DNA from: SIG291 sp045543455
GTDB lineage: Bacteria > Bacillota > Clostridia > Lachnospirales > Lachnospiraceae
Direction: 5' to 3'
DNA: 52,987 nucleotides
Assembly (NCBI GenBank): GCA_045543455.1
Contig: JAZQMK010000045.1
Span: 1-52,987 of the forward strand
The stretch's first letter is position 1, and every line of letters begins with the position of its first letter. The notes under the pieces are model-generated. The model was given only the letters and a program-made list of their open reading frames with translations. It searched no databases and was not told where the DNA came from. Shown here piece by piece: positions 17,929 through 25,960 of this stretch. The translations under genes and the position numbers were made by a program.

Positions 17929-18402
17929 CTATTTTCTAACAAATGTATAATATGTATAAGGAATTTCTCCCTCTATTCTTTCTTCATATACCTTTTCAAA
18001 TTCATTTTCACTTACTATTGGGAAAAATGTATCGCCTTCAATCTCCATATCAATAATAGTCAAATAAATCTTATCTACATATGGGAAAGCTTCCTTGTAC
18101 ACTCTTCCTCCGCCTGCTACAAAGACTTCTTCATCCATATCCTTAACCATCTCATAGGCTTCCATAAAGCTTCCTACGGTAGTACAGTTTTCTTCCTCTA
18201 CCTTAAGCGTATTAGATATTAATATGGTCTTTCTTTTAGGTAATGGTTTTCCTATTTCTTCAAAAGAACGTCTTCCCATAATAAGAGTATTACCTGTTGT
18301 AAGTTCTCTAAATCTTACCTGCTCACCTTTAATTCTCCAAGGTATTTTTCCTTCATTACCTATTACCCAATTTTTTGTAACTGCCACTATTATTGATAAC
18401 AT
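17929..18402 (-). CDS. folA: Dihydrofolate reductase
   Basis: FolA reduces dihydrofolate to tetrahydrofolate with NADPH. The 157 residues match a typical bacterial DHFR: NWVIGNEGKIPW at the N-terminus, a catalytic acid at residue 27 (Glu in IKGEQVRF, where E. coli has Asp 27), the NADPH loop MGRRSFEEIG, KRKTILIS and VFVAGGGRVYKEAFP. The ATG overlaps the end of murF by 13 bases, with GGAGG upstream inside murF, so the two are translationally coupled. A second, degenerate DHFR lies at 42078-42569; this copy looks like the working enzyme. Confidence 0.95.
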   Translation of the reverse strand: MLSIIVAVTKNWVIGNEGKIPWRIKGEQVRFRELTTGNTLIMGRRSFEEIGKPLPKRKTILISNTLKVEEENCTTVGSFMEAYEMVKDMDEEVFVAGGGRVYKEAFPYVDKIYLTIIDMEIEGDTFFPIVSENEFEKVYEERIEGEIPYTYYTFVRK

Positions 18403-19757
18403 TTTAATTCCTCCACAACTTTATCAAACGCCATTCCATGAGATGCTTTTACAAGTACTGTATCTGACTTTGTTATAAGCGTTTTTAACTCTTTTAACAT
18501 ATCATCTCTTGTCTCAAAATGATATATTTTTATATTTTCATTACATCCTGCAGCTTTAGCTATATTAGCTGCAAGATTTCCTGCAGTTATAAGAACATCT
18601 ACATCTTTATCCTTAAAATGTTCACCCACTTCACAATGAAGCTGCTTTTCATTTTCACCTAACTCAAACATATCGCCTAATACGCAAACTGTTCTCGTTT
18701 TTACTTTACTAATTACATCAATTGACGCTTTCATTGATACCGGATTTGCATTGTAACAATCGTCTATTATAGTTATATAATCTGTTTTAATAATATTGTT
18801 GCGACCACTTACCGGCTTTAGCTTTTCCATACCTGCAAGTATTTTTTCATCAGAAATATTCATTATCTTTCCAATAGCATATCCTGTAAGTGCATTATAA
18901 ACCATATGCTCACCCGGTATATTAACTTTAGCACAAAGCTTTTTGCCATTGTCATTAATCACAAATTCAACACCTGATAAACCATCACTCACAATATCAC
19001 TGGCATAAATATCATTTTTACTATTTAAACCCACAAATGCTGGTCTTATTCCATTAACATCTTTAACGGTAAATAATTTATCGTCATCACCATTTAACAC
19101 AACATATCCATTTTCACAAAGATATTCAAACATCTCTGTTTTAGCCTTTAATACACCATCTCTGTCCTTTAAATTTTCAAGGTGACATGTACCTATATTA
19201 GTTAATACTGCCACATCAGGCTTTGCGATGGCGCTTAATCTTTGCATTTCACCAAAATCACTTATTCCCATTTCAATAACAGCAACCTGATGCTCATCTC
19301 TTATCTTTAAGATAGTAAGTGGCAAACCAATTTCATTATTAAAATTACCTTCTGTCTTTAAAACCTTATATTCCTGCGATAAAACACTTGCTATCATTTC
19401 TTTAGTGCTGGTTTTTCCAACACTACCACTTATACCAACAAGAGTCACCGAAAGATTCTCTCGGTAAAACTTAGCAATTTCCTTCAATGCTACAAGGGAA
19501 GATTCTACTAAAATATATGGTTTTGAAATATCCAATTCCTTTTCACTTATAACACATGCTGCACCCTTACTAAATACATCTTCTATATAATTGTGACCAT
19601 CCACGCGCTCACCCTTAACAGCTATAAATAGACCACCATCTTCTATTTGTCTACTATCAATTGTTACCATGGTGATTGTAAAGTCCTTATTTGCTTCATC
19701 ACCAATATATCTGCCATTACATGCTATAGCTATATTATTCAATGTCATGTTATTCAT
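18390..19757 (-). CDS. murF: UDP-N-acetylmuramoyl-tripeptide--D-alanyl-D-alanine ligase MurF
   Basis: MurF adds D-Ala-D-Ala to the UDP-MurNAc-tripeptide in cytoplasmic peptidoglycan synthesis. The 455 residues show the Mur ligase order: an N-terminal UMP-binding domain, the ATP loop VGISGSVGKTSTKEMI, AVIEMGISDFGEM, NIGTCHLENLKDRDG and the C-terminal domain with DDCYNANPVSMKASID. GGAG lies seven bases before the ATG. It follows ddl by 12 bases, which makes the dipeptide MurF uses, and overlaps folA. Confidence 0.95.
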   Translation of the reverse strand: MNNMTLNNIAIACNGRYIGDEANKDFTITMVTIDSRQIEDGGLFIAVKGERVDGHNYIEDVFSKGAACVISEKELDISKPYILVESSLVALKEIAKFYRENLSVTLVGISGSVGKTSTKEMIASVLSQEYKVLKTEGNFNNEIGLPLTILKIRDEHQVAVIEMGISDFGEMQRLSAIAKPDVAVLTNIGTCHLENLKDRDGVLKAKTEMFEYLCENGYVVLNGDDDKLFTVKDVNGIRPAFVGLNSKNDIYASDIVSDGLSGVEFVINDNGKKLCAKVNIPGEHMVYNALTGYAIGKIMNISDEKILAGMEKLKPVSGRNNIIKTDYITIIDDCYNANPVSMKASIDVISKVKTRTVCVLGDMFELGENEKQLHCEVGEHFKDKDVDVLITAGNLAANIAKAAGCNENIKIYHFETRDDMLKELKTLITKSDTVLVKASHGMAFDKVVEELKCYQ

Positions 19758-19769
19758 ATACAGTCTCCA

Positions 19770-20801
19770 TTAATATTTCTTTAAAGATACCTCTATAAGC
19801 TTTTCACAAAGTTGTGAAAAGTCCATACCAATAGCTGCTGCCTCCTGTGGAAGTAAGCTGGTAGGTGTCATACCCGGAAGCGTATTTGCTTCAAGACAGT
19901 AGCAATTACCTGCTTTATCTAACATAAAGTCCGCTCTGGCATATGTTTCAAGGCGAAGAGCTTTAAATACATCCTGAGCTGCATTTTGCATCTTAAGTGT
20001 TATATCTTCTGGTAAATCAGCTGGACAGGTTTCTTTTGTCTTACCTGCCTGATATTTATTAGTATAATCATAGAAGCCTTCAAGTGGCGCAATTTCTATA
20101 ATTGGTAATGCCTTTCCATCAATAACGCCAATAGAAAATTCTCTTCCTTCAATATATTCTTCCACAACTAAAACTTCTTCATATTTGAAAGCTTCGCTTA
20201 AGGCCTTGTCATATTCTTCTTTTGTATTAACAATAGACACACCTACACTCGAACCGCCACAAGCTGGTTTTACTACTACAGGGAGTTTAATTCCACTGGC
20301 AAATATATCTGTATTCTGACCTTTTTTTACCTTAGCACCTTTAGGATTCATTATACCATTAGCATTAAACAATTCTTTTGACAAATTCTTATCCATGGCA
20401 ATGGCACTGCCTAGACTACCTGTTCCTGTATATTTTATTCCTAAAAGATCAAATGTTGCCTGAACCTTACCATTTTCTCCATTTTCACCATGTAATGCCA
20501 TAAATACAATATCAGCTTTCTTGCACACATCAATTACATTAGGACCAAAAAATGCATTATCCGTTTCGCTACGCTTTGCCTTTACAGCTTCAAGCTTTGA
20601 CGATGCTGCCTTTATAGCATTCGACATCATTTCAACATCTTTTTGCTCATTAAAATCTTTTATATTTTCATCTCCTAAGTACACATCCATAAGAATTACC
20701 TTATGACCGTTACCTACAAGTGCCTTACTTACCATAGTTCCTGTAACGATGGAAACCTCTCTTTCTGAGCTAATTCCACCTGCTAACACAACAATATTCA
20801 T
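19770..20801 (-). CDS. ddl: D-alanine--D-alanine ligase
   Basis: This ATP-grasp enzyme joins two D-alanines for the peptidoglycan stem peptide. The 343 residues show MNIVVLAGGISSEREVS, ALHGENGENGKVQ, VVKPACGGSSVGVSIV, the grasp strand VVEEYIEGREFSIGVI and the C-terminal EANTLPGMTPTSLLPQ. The start was set at MNIVVLAGG after GAGAGGA; the frame runs 22 codons further upstream across the promoter, which is not plausible coding. First gene of ddl-murF-folA. Confidence 0.95.
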   Translation of the reverse strand: MNIVVLAGGISSEREVSIVTGTMVSKALVGNGHKVILMDVYLGDENIKDFNEQKDVEMMSNAIKAASSKLEAVKAKRSETDNAFFGPNVIDVCKKADIVFMALHGENGENGKVQATFDLLGIKYTGTGSLGSAIAMDKNLSKELFNANGIMNPKGAKVKKGQNTDIFASGIKLPVVVKPACGGSSVGVSIVNTKEEYDKALSEAFKYEEVLVVEEYIEGREFSIGVIDGKALPIIEIAPLEGFYDYTNKYQAGKTKETCPADLPEDITLKMQNAAQDVFKALRLETYARADFMLDKAGNCYCLEANTLPGMTPTSLLPQEAAAIGMDFSQLCEKLIEVSLKKY

Positions 20802-20837
20802 AATAAAATCCTCTCTTTTTTTATCATATACCGTCTT

Positions 20838-20867
20838 ATTATAGCACAGCTTACATATAAAAAACAA
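20838..20867 (-). promoter_or_regulatory. Promoter of the ddl-murF-folA operon
   Basis: On the minus strand a perfect TATAAT (20838-20843) lies 18 bases after TTGTTT (20862-20867), 36 bases before the ddl start. Confidence 0.55.
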
Positions 20868-20878
20868 GGCACACCAAA

Positions 20879-21574
20879 TTATAAATCATTATTTTTCATT
20901 TCAGCTCGGCTACATTGTACCTCCAAATTACCATTACGACATCTAAGTTCATCAATAAACTGCTTTTCCTGACTTATATCCTTTAATTTCAATTCATAAT
21001 TTAATTTATATAAGCTCCCCATATTAGTTGTTTTAACATTAACAAGCTGTACCTCATTTGTATATTTTTCAAATATATCATCAAATACATTTGTATAATC
21101 TAAATCCTCCGGAATAGTTATCTTTAAGATTTTATTTCTTATATCTGGCTTAAATTCTCCAAAACGACTGCTGTTACATATAAATAATACAAGAGAAATT
21201 ATTACTGAAAGTAATAGTCCAAAAGCTATGTACCCCATTCCAATAATAAGACCTGATGTCATTGCAAGAAATATTACTGATATTTCTTTTGCAGTTCCTG
21301 GTGCCGAACGAAATCTAACCAGGCTAAATGCGCCAGCAACCGCTACACCTGCGCCTATATTACCATTTACCATCATTATAACAGCACTTACTATTGCTGG
21401 CAAAATTAGTATTGTAACCACGAAGCTTTTTGAATAGTTATTTTTATACATATACACCATTGAAACAATAGCTCCGCTTAATAATGCACCTATTATGCAC
21501 AAGATAAAATTTTTCAAATATAATTCACTAACAACACCTGTATTAAATACTGACTTAAATATATTCTCAACCAT
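20879..21574 (-). CDS. DUF4956-family membrane protein
   Basis: The 231 residues begin with four or five membrane helices (about residues 20-135), including the conserved GAGVAVAGAFSLVRFRSAPGTAKEI segment that marks DUF4956. A soluble C-terminal domain of about 90 residues follows (KILKITIPEDLDY...). In many Firmicutes this family is encoded next to a VTC-domain protein, as here, and the two are thought to act together at the membrane. The biochemical role is unknown. The ATG overlaps the VTC gene by eight bases and AAAGGA precedes it, so translation is coupled. Confidence 0.88.
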   Translation of the reverse strand: MVENIFKSVFNTGVVSELYLKNFILCIIGALLSGAIVSMVYMYKNNYSKSFVVTILILPAIVSAVIMMVNGNIGAGVAVAGAFSLVRFRSAPGTAKEISVIFLAMTSGLIIGMGYIAFGLLLSVIISLVLFICNSSRFGEFKPDIRNKILKITIPEDLDYTNVFDDIFEKYTNEVQLVNVKTTNMGSLYKLNYELKLKDISQEKQFIDELRCRNGNLEVQCSRAEMKNNDL

Positions 21575-22280
21575 AATTTTTATTCCTTTCTTTCATTAAT
21601 TCTAAGAGATGAGCTGTACCATATTTTGAAAATGAAGTCTTATAGGCTTTATTTTTATTTAGAATATCAACCAGCCAAAATGGCATACCAAAATCCAGCT
21701 TTATTTCCATCAAAATCTTGTCATCCTGCAATATCCTGTTCCCATAAATTCCTGCATCCAGACTTAAATCATTAATCCTATATAAAAGATTTCTATCAAA
21801 GGTTATCCTTAACTTTTTATCAGTTTTTGACACTAATGCTTCTCTTTCATAGGACAATACCATAGATGGGCCTAATTTCTTATAAAAATCCATAAAATAC
21901 TCTATTTCTTTTTGAATTTGCGCGTCTTTGGTATCTACTTTTTCTCCTTTCAAAAATTTTATTGCCTGCTTATAATCAAGACATATCCTTCTTTTATAAA
22001 CAACTCCGTCATATTTCTTTTTCAGTTCAATGAATACATCTTTTTCTTCATTTACTGTACCGTAGCTTCTTAATCTTAATTTTTCTTTATATTCCGGTCT
22101 TTCAATGGAACGGCGTACTAATCGTTTATCAGCAGTATCATAATAAAGACTGCATACTGTTGATTGATAATATTTATCCTTTTCAGTATATGGCTTTAGC
22201 ATATTTTTAATAGATTCATATTGTTCTAAGCTTAAAAGATATTTCAGTTCATACCGTTTAAATTTTGATATATTACCCAT
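21567..22280 (-). CDS. VTC-domain (polyphosphate polymerase-like) protein
   Basis: The 237 residues form a single VTC domain: KRYELKYLLSLEQY at the N-terminus, VCSLYYDTADKRLVRRSI, LRLRSYG, FIELKKKYDGVVYKRR and late MEIKLDFGMPFWL. In yeast Vtc4 the related tunnel domain makes polyphosphate from ATP; basic and acidic residues of the tunnel strands are visible here. What bacterial VTC proteins make is mostly untested. Start MGNIS follows GGAG by six bases. It is the first gene of a two-gene unit with DUF4956 and has a promoter sharing a motif with the two-component operon just upstream. Confidence 0.87.
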   Translation of the reverse strand: MGNISKFKRYELKYLLSLEQYESIKNMLKPYTEKDKYYQSTVCSLYYDTADKRLVRRSIERPEYKEKLRLRSYGTVNEEKDVFIELKKKYDGVVYKRRICLDYKQAIKFLKGEKVDTKDAQIQKEIEYFMDFYKKLGPSMVLSYEREALVSKTDKKLRITFDRNLLYRINDLSLDAGIYGNRILQDDKILMEIKLDFGMPFWLVDILNKNKAYKTSFSKYGTAHLLELMKERNKNYG

Positions 22281-22312
22281 ACAAAGCTCCAATCCTTTAG
22301 TTCTTAGAAAGT

Positions 22313-22344
22313 ATTATATTACTGTAAGTTAAAACCAACTTAAA
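22313..22344 (-). promoter_or_regulatory. Promoter of VTC-DUF4956 with a putative response-regulator site
   Basis: On the minus strand TTTAAGTTGGTTTTA (22330-22344) lies exactly 11 bases before a perfect TATAAT (22313-22318). The motif resembles two 10-base direct half-sites and covers the -35 position. The same 15-base motif, with one change and the same spacing, precedes the response-regulator gene at 24276-24307. Confidence 0.65.
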
Positions 22345-22379
22345 ACGACTTTAAATCGTTTTAACAATTTAAAGTCGTT
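22338..22379 (-). terminator. Terminator of the two-component operon
   Basis: A 13-pair stem (22344-22356 with 22367-22379) overlaps the last codons and stop of the kinase gene and is followed on the minus strand by TTTT. It adjoins the promoter of the VTC gene. Confidence 0.6.
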
Positions 22380-23572
22380 ACTATTTTAAATATTATTCCA
22401 TCTTCACTTAAAGCACTAATCCTGCCGTTATGTCTTTCAACTATTGATTTTGCGACAGAAAGACCTATACCTGAGCCTGAGACCTTTGTAGATCTTGATT
22501 GATCCATCCTGTAAAATCTTTCAAACACTTCATTACAGTTGCCCTTTTTTACGCCCTCTGTATCATTTTCAAATATTATCTGAGCTTTATTATGTGCTCT
22601 TGTAATTGTTATTGCTATTTTACTTGTTGAATATTTTATGGCATTATCAAAACATATTGTCATCAGCTGTTTTAATGCTGCAGCATTGCCTTTACAAATT
22701 ACATTTTCTTCAATATTCATTTCTACCTGTTTATTACTGTTTTCTGCAAGCACAAGCATTGATTTTGAAACATTATCAAATATCTCTGTAATATTAACAT
22801 TTTTTAATTCATAGCTTTTTGCCATTTCGTCCATTCTGGCAAGTTCTGTCATAGAACTATTAAGTTCTGCAAGTCTTTGTACCTGGTCTTTTATATTATC
22901 AGTCCATTCTGATTCACCATTAATGCTTTCAATAACTTCAGTACTAGCCATAATCACTGCCAATGGTGTTTTTATCTCATGACTTGAATCTGTTATAAAA
23001 CGTTTCTGCATATCATATGCATCTTTTACCGGTTTTACAGCCATATTGGAAAAAATATATACCAACACAAATACCGCCAACATTCCCACAGTTGATATGC
23101 CTATACTTGCCATTAAAAATGATTTTGCAGTATTTAATTGTTTATTACAGTCTACAAATACATACATATTTTTTTCTTTCAAAAAATTATATCTGTAATG
23201 TTCTACATAGCCTTTTTCTTTTTTATTTTCTACAACCTCCTGATAATAGAGAATTGCCATACTTGTATCTACTGCTGCAACATTTCCTGTATTGATACTT
23301 TCAATATTCCCATCCTTTGAAACCTTAAGTGTAAAAAATCTGGTTTCGTAAGGTGTTTCTTTACTAATCGGCCCTTTGTTTTTATCTGGTGGTCCAAAAT
23401 TGAATTTAGGTATGTCTCCACGGTTATTACCTATAAGATTTATAAGCATATCCGCATCTTTTGCAATATGATTATAGTTAATAACATTTATTGTAATCAT
23501 TATAGCTGAAAGCACCACAAATACTGATACCATCATAATTACAAACATTTTTCTCTGAAGCTTTTTAACCAT
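22361..23572 (-). CDS. Sensor histidine kinase of the two-component pair
   Basis: This 403-residue membrane kinase has helices at about 9-31 and 150-174 framing an extracytoplasmic sensor of roughly 115 residues. The cytoplasmic part contains the H box DSSHEIKTPLAVIM (His 198), the N box QLMTICFDNAIKYS and the G box GSGIGLSVAKSIVERHNG. The sensor domain matches nothing I recognise and has a Gly/Pro/Asn-rich segment (residues 49-70). The ATG overlaps the response-regulator gene by eight bases with GGAGG inside it. The adjacent VTC-DUF4956 genes are the likely target. Confidence 0.93.
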   Translation of the reverse strand: MVKKLQRKMFVIMMVSVFVVLSAIMITINVINYNHIAKDADMLINLIGNNRGDIPKFNFGPPDKNKGPISKETPYETRFFTLKVSKDGNIESINTGNVAAVDTSMAILYYQEVVENKKEKGYVEHYRYNFLKEKNMYVFVDCNKQLNTAKSFLMASIGISTVGMLAVFVLVYIFSNMAVKPVKDAYDMQKRFITDSSHEIKTPLAVIMASTEVIESINGESEWTDNIKDQVQRLAELNSSMTELARMDEMAKSYELKNVNITEIFDNVSKSMLVLAENSNKQVEMNIEENVICKGNAAALKQLMTICFDNAIKYSTSKIAITITRAHNKAQIIFENDTEGVKKGNCNEVFERFYRMDQSRSTKVSGSGIGLSVAKSIVERHNGRISALSEDGIIFKIVTTLNC

Positions 23573-24242
23573 CAATATCCTCCAATGAATATCCTACGCC
23601 TCTTTTAGCTTTTATCTTTATATTTGCTCCAATAGTTTCAAATTTCTTTCTTAAGCTTGATACATATACCCAGACAACATTTATCTCTGCATCCGAATCA
23701 TAGCCCCATATTTTTTCCATAAAATTTTCTGTAGATATTAGTCTTTTAGGATTTGAAATTAATAACTCTAACATCTGATATTCTTTATTAGCTAATGTAA
23801 CATCACCTTTAGGACCTGACAATTCATATGATATTGGGTTAAGCTTTATATTACCATATTCATGACAAAGCACTACTTCATTATTTTTTCTTCTGGTTAT
23901 AGCTCTTAGTCTTGCTAGCAATTCTTTCATTGCAAAAGGCTTTGTAAGATAATCATCAGCTCCTGCATCTAAGCCTTCAACCTTGTCATCAAGTTCAGAT
24001 TTGGCGGTAAGCAATAAAACCGGTGTCGTAATCTTATTTTCTCTAATCTTTTTTAGCACCGTAATGCCATCCATTTTAGGCATCATAATATCCATAATAA
24101 TTCCATCATAATCTGAATTCATAATGTAATCAAAGGCGTCCTGACCATCGTAAACCTGTTCAACAGTATAATTGTTATTTTTCAAAATTACCGCTATAGC
24201 CTTGGATAAAGCCTTTTCATCTTCTGCTAATAATAGTTTCAT
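23565..24242 (-). CDS. OmpR-family response regulator of the two-component pair
   Basis: The 225 residues hold a receiver domain (acidic pocket AEDE, phospho-acceptor Asp 51 in IIMDIMMPKMDG, switch Thr in LLLTAKS, Lys in LTKPFAMKELLAR) and a C-terminal winged helix (about 130-223, with VTLANKEYQMLELLISNPKRLIS and VVWVYVSSLRKK). It starts at MKLLLAEDE after GGAG; a frame extension of four codons has no ribosome site. It overlaps the kinase gene. A motif shared with the VTC promoter lies upstream, which suggests autoregulation. Confidence 0.94.
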   Translation of the reverse strand: MKLLLAEDEKALSKAIAVILKNNNYTVEQVYDGQDAFDYIMNSDYDGIIMDIMMPKMDGITVLKKIRENKITTPVLLLTAKSELDDKVEGLDAGADDYLTKPFAMKELLARLRAITRRKNNEVVLCHEYGNIKLNPISYELSGPKGDVTLANKEYQMLELLISNPKRLISTENFMEKIWGYDSDAEINVVWVYVSSLRKKFETIGANIKIKAKRGVGYSLEDIDG

Positions 24243-24275
24243 AATTATCTCCATTTCTTATGTTTATTATTAAAC

Positions 24276-24307
24276 AGTATAATACATTTACCTAAAATCA
24301 ACTTAAA
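24276..24307 (-). promoter_or_regulatory. Promoter of the two-component operon with a shared regulatory motif
   Basis: On the minus strand TTTAAGTTGATTTTA (24293-24307) lies 11 bases before TATACT (24276-24281), the same geometry as upstream of the VTC gene. It begins immediately after the stop codon of the cupin gene. Confidence 0.6.
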
Positions 24308-24640
24308 TTATAACGCACTATGGAACCAAAATACTCTTACCGGTTCATCTGAATTTTTAGCTTTCACTGTATGCTTAACTCCCGGCAAAGCTACAAACGA
24401 AGTACCTGGAAACACTTCAAATTCTAAATCATCAAGCTTAGCATATCCTTCACCACTTAATACAAAGAAACCTTCCTGGTCTTCATGGGCGCCAGCAAAG
24501 CCATATTCTGTACTACTATATACACTTATTCCCGAACAGCAACCTGCCATACATCCATTGTCTTCTCCAAGCAAACGTACTGCTCCTCCCTTTTTTGCCT
24601 GCTTTTCTAACGCTTCTTCCATATAAATAAATGGTTTCAT
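24308..24640 (-). CDS. Small cupin-domain protein
   Basis: The product (110 residues) is a single cupin barrel: HEDQEGFFVLSGEGYAKLDD and PGTSFVALPGVKHTVKA match cupin motifs 1 and 2, each offering a metal-type histidine. A Cys-rich turn (CMAGCCSG) precedes the barrel. Its ligand or reaction is unknown. GAGG eight bases before ATG supports MKPFIYM as start; the 13 codons upstream overlap a terminator. It stands alone between GH105 and the two-component operon. Confidence 0.85.
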   Translation of the reverse strand: MKPFIYMEEALEKQAKKGGAVRLLGEDNGCMAGCCSGISVYSSTEYGFAGAHEDQEGFFVLSGEGYAKLDDLEFEVFPGTSFVALPGVKHTVKAKNSDEPVRVFWFHSAL

Positions 24641-24670
24641 AAATACTACCTCTTTTCTTAAATTCATTTT

Positions 24671-24705
24671 AGAAAACACCCTCTATATCAATTATAGAGG
24701 GTGTT
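24671..24705 (-). terminator. Terminator of the GH105 gene
   Basis: A perfect 13-pair stem (24675-24687 with 24693-24705) is followed on the minus strand by TTTTC. Confidence 0.75.
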
Positions 24706-24720
24706 AGTTATTAAATGTTA

Positions 24721-25854
24721 TTACTTTTTATATCTTAATAATTCTGTATATGCTAGCAAGAATGGTCCTACACCCTTTGCATCATCCTGTACAATTGGCT
24801 CTGACATATAATATGCATATGTTCCATCTCTTCTGCCCTTACCACCAAGTCCAGCAACTAAACAGATACCATCTAAATGCATCTCACCGTCAATAGTGCG
24901 TAAGTACTTATCGCAGATACCGTTAATAGCTTTTTCACCATATTCTCTGTAGCTTTCAGGTAAGAATCCTAATCTTACACCCTTAAGTAATGAATATGCC
25001 ATAATTGAGCTACCACTTGTTTCAAGATAGTTCTTATCCATACCGCCAAAGTTAACTACCTGATACCACATACCTGATTCGTCCTGATACTTTATCATAG
25101 AATTCATTAAATCTACATAAGCATCTTTAAGCATATTAAATTCTTTATCGAATTTACCATCGCTATTATCAATCTTATCAAGTGTATCAAGAAGTGCCAT
25201 TGAATACCAGCCGATTGCTCTTAACCAGATGTTCTGCGATAAACCTGTAACCTTATCACACCAGAACATCTCCTTCTTAGTATCAATTGCATGATAATAT
25301 AATCCGTTAAGTGGATTACGTAAATTCTTAATTACAAACTCAAATTGTTTAAAGATGTCCGGATAATTCTTTCTATCGTTAAATCTTGTCTCATATTCAA
25401 GATAGAATGGTTGTCCCATATACATACCATCTAACCATACCTGATGTGGATAGATATCTTTATGCCAGAAATTACCTTGCTCTGTTCTTGGCATTAATTC
25501 GATCTGGCTGTAAATTAAATCGATAGCTTTACGATATTTTTCTTTACCTGTTAAGTCATATAATTCAAATAAAGTCTTACCTGCATTAACATTATCAATA
25601 TTCTTTTCTTCTACATCATAGCCATCAATTGTACCATCTTCAAATACTCTGTAATCAATAAATGCATCTGCAAAATCAAAATACTTCTTATCCTGAGTAA
25701 TTGCATACATCTCTAAAACAGCCTTAATCATACATCCATCAATGTAGTTCCACTTTGAAGGTAATCCCTGCTTAATCTTCTCAATATTCCACATTGGAGC
25801 TTCTGGTGTACTTCTCTCTAATAGTTCGTCAATATACTTTACAATAATATCCAT
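24721..25854 (-). CDS. GH105 unsaturated rhamnogalacturonyl hydrolase
   Basis: The 377 residues match the six-hairpin (alpha/alpha)6 barrel of GH105 (YteR/YesR). The family hydrates the double bond of unsaturated galacturonyl ends left by pectin and rhamnogalacturonan lyases. The catalytic Asp is Asp 142 in HQVWLDGMYMGQPF; a second conserved Asp is Asp 87 in NIDNVNAGKTL. Late GSGRRDG-like pattern reads GLGGKGRRDGTYAYYMSEPIV. There is no signal peptide, so it acts on imported oligosaccharides. AGGAG lies six bases before the ATG and a strong promoter stands upstream. With kduD (33304) and GH43 (29919) it points to pectin or xylan fragment use. Confidence 0.93.
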   Translation of the reverse strand: MDIIVKYIDELLERSTPEAPMWNIEKIKQGLPSKWNYIDGCMIKAVLEMYAITQDKKYFDFADAFIDYRVFEDGTIDGYDVEEKNIDNVNAGKTLFELYDLTGKEKYRKAIDLIYSQIELMPRTEQGNFWHKDIYPHQVWLDGMYMGQPFYLEYETRFNDRKNYPDIFKQFEFVIKNLRNPLNGLYYHAIDTKKEMFWCDKVTGLSQNIWLRAIGWYSMALLDTLDKIDNSDGKFDKEFNMLKDAYVDLMNSMIKYQDESGMWYQVVNFGGMDKNYLETSGSSIMAYSLLKGVRLGFLPESYREYGEKAINGICDKYLRTIDGEMHLDGICLVAGLGGKGRRDGTYAYYMSEPIVQDDAKGVGPFLLAYTELLRYKK

Positions 25855-25890
25855 ACCATTCTCCTATCCATATAGTAAATTCGTACTATA

Positions 25891-25919
25891 ATTCTACCTT
25901 ATTTTTTCCATATTTTCAA
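25891..25919 (-). promoter_or_regulatory. Promoter of the GH105 gene
   Basis: TTGAAA (25914-25919) and TAGAAT (25891-25896) are 17 bases apart on the minus strand, 36 bases before the start codon. Confidence 0.72.
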
Positions 25920-25960
25920 CTGTTTTTTCGCCAGTTAAGAAAAAATTTACAGTTTTTTTG

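Noticed and set aside
25920..25958. Imperfect AACTG/CAGTT hairpin after thrS as terminator
   Set aside because: The stem is interrupted and has no T-run on the minus strand.
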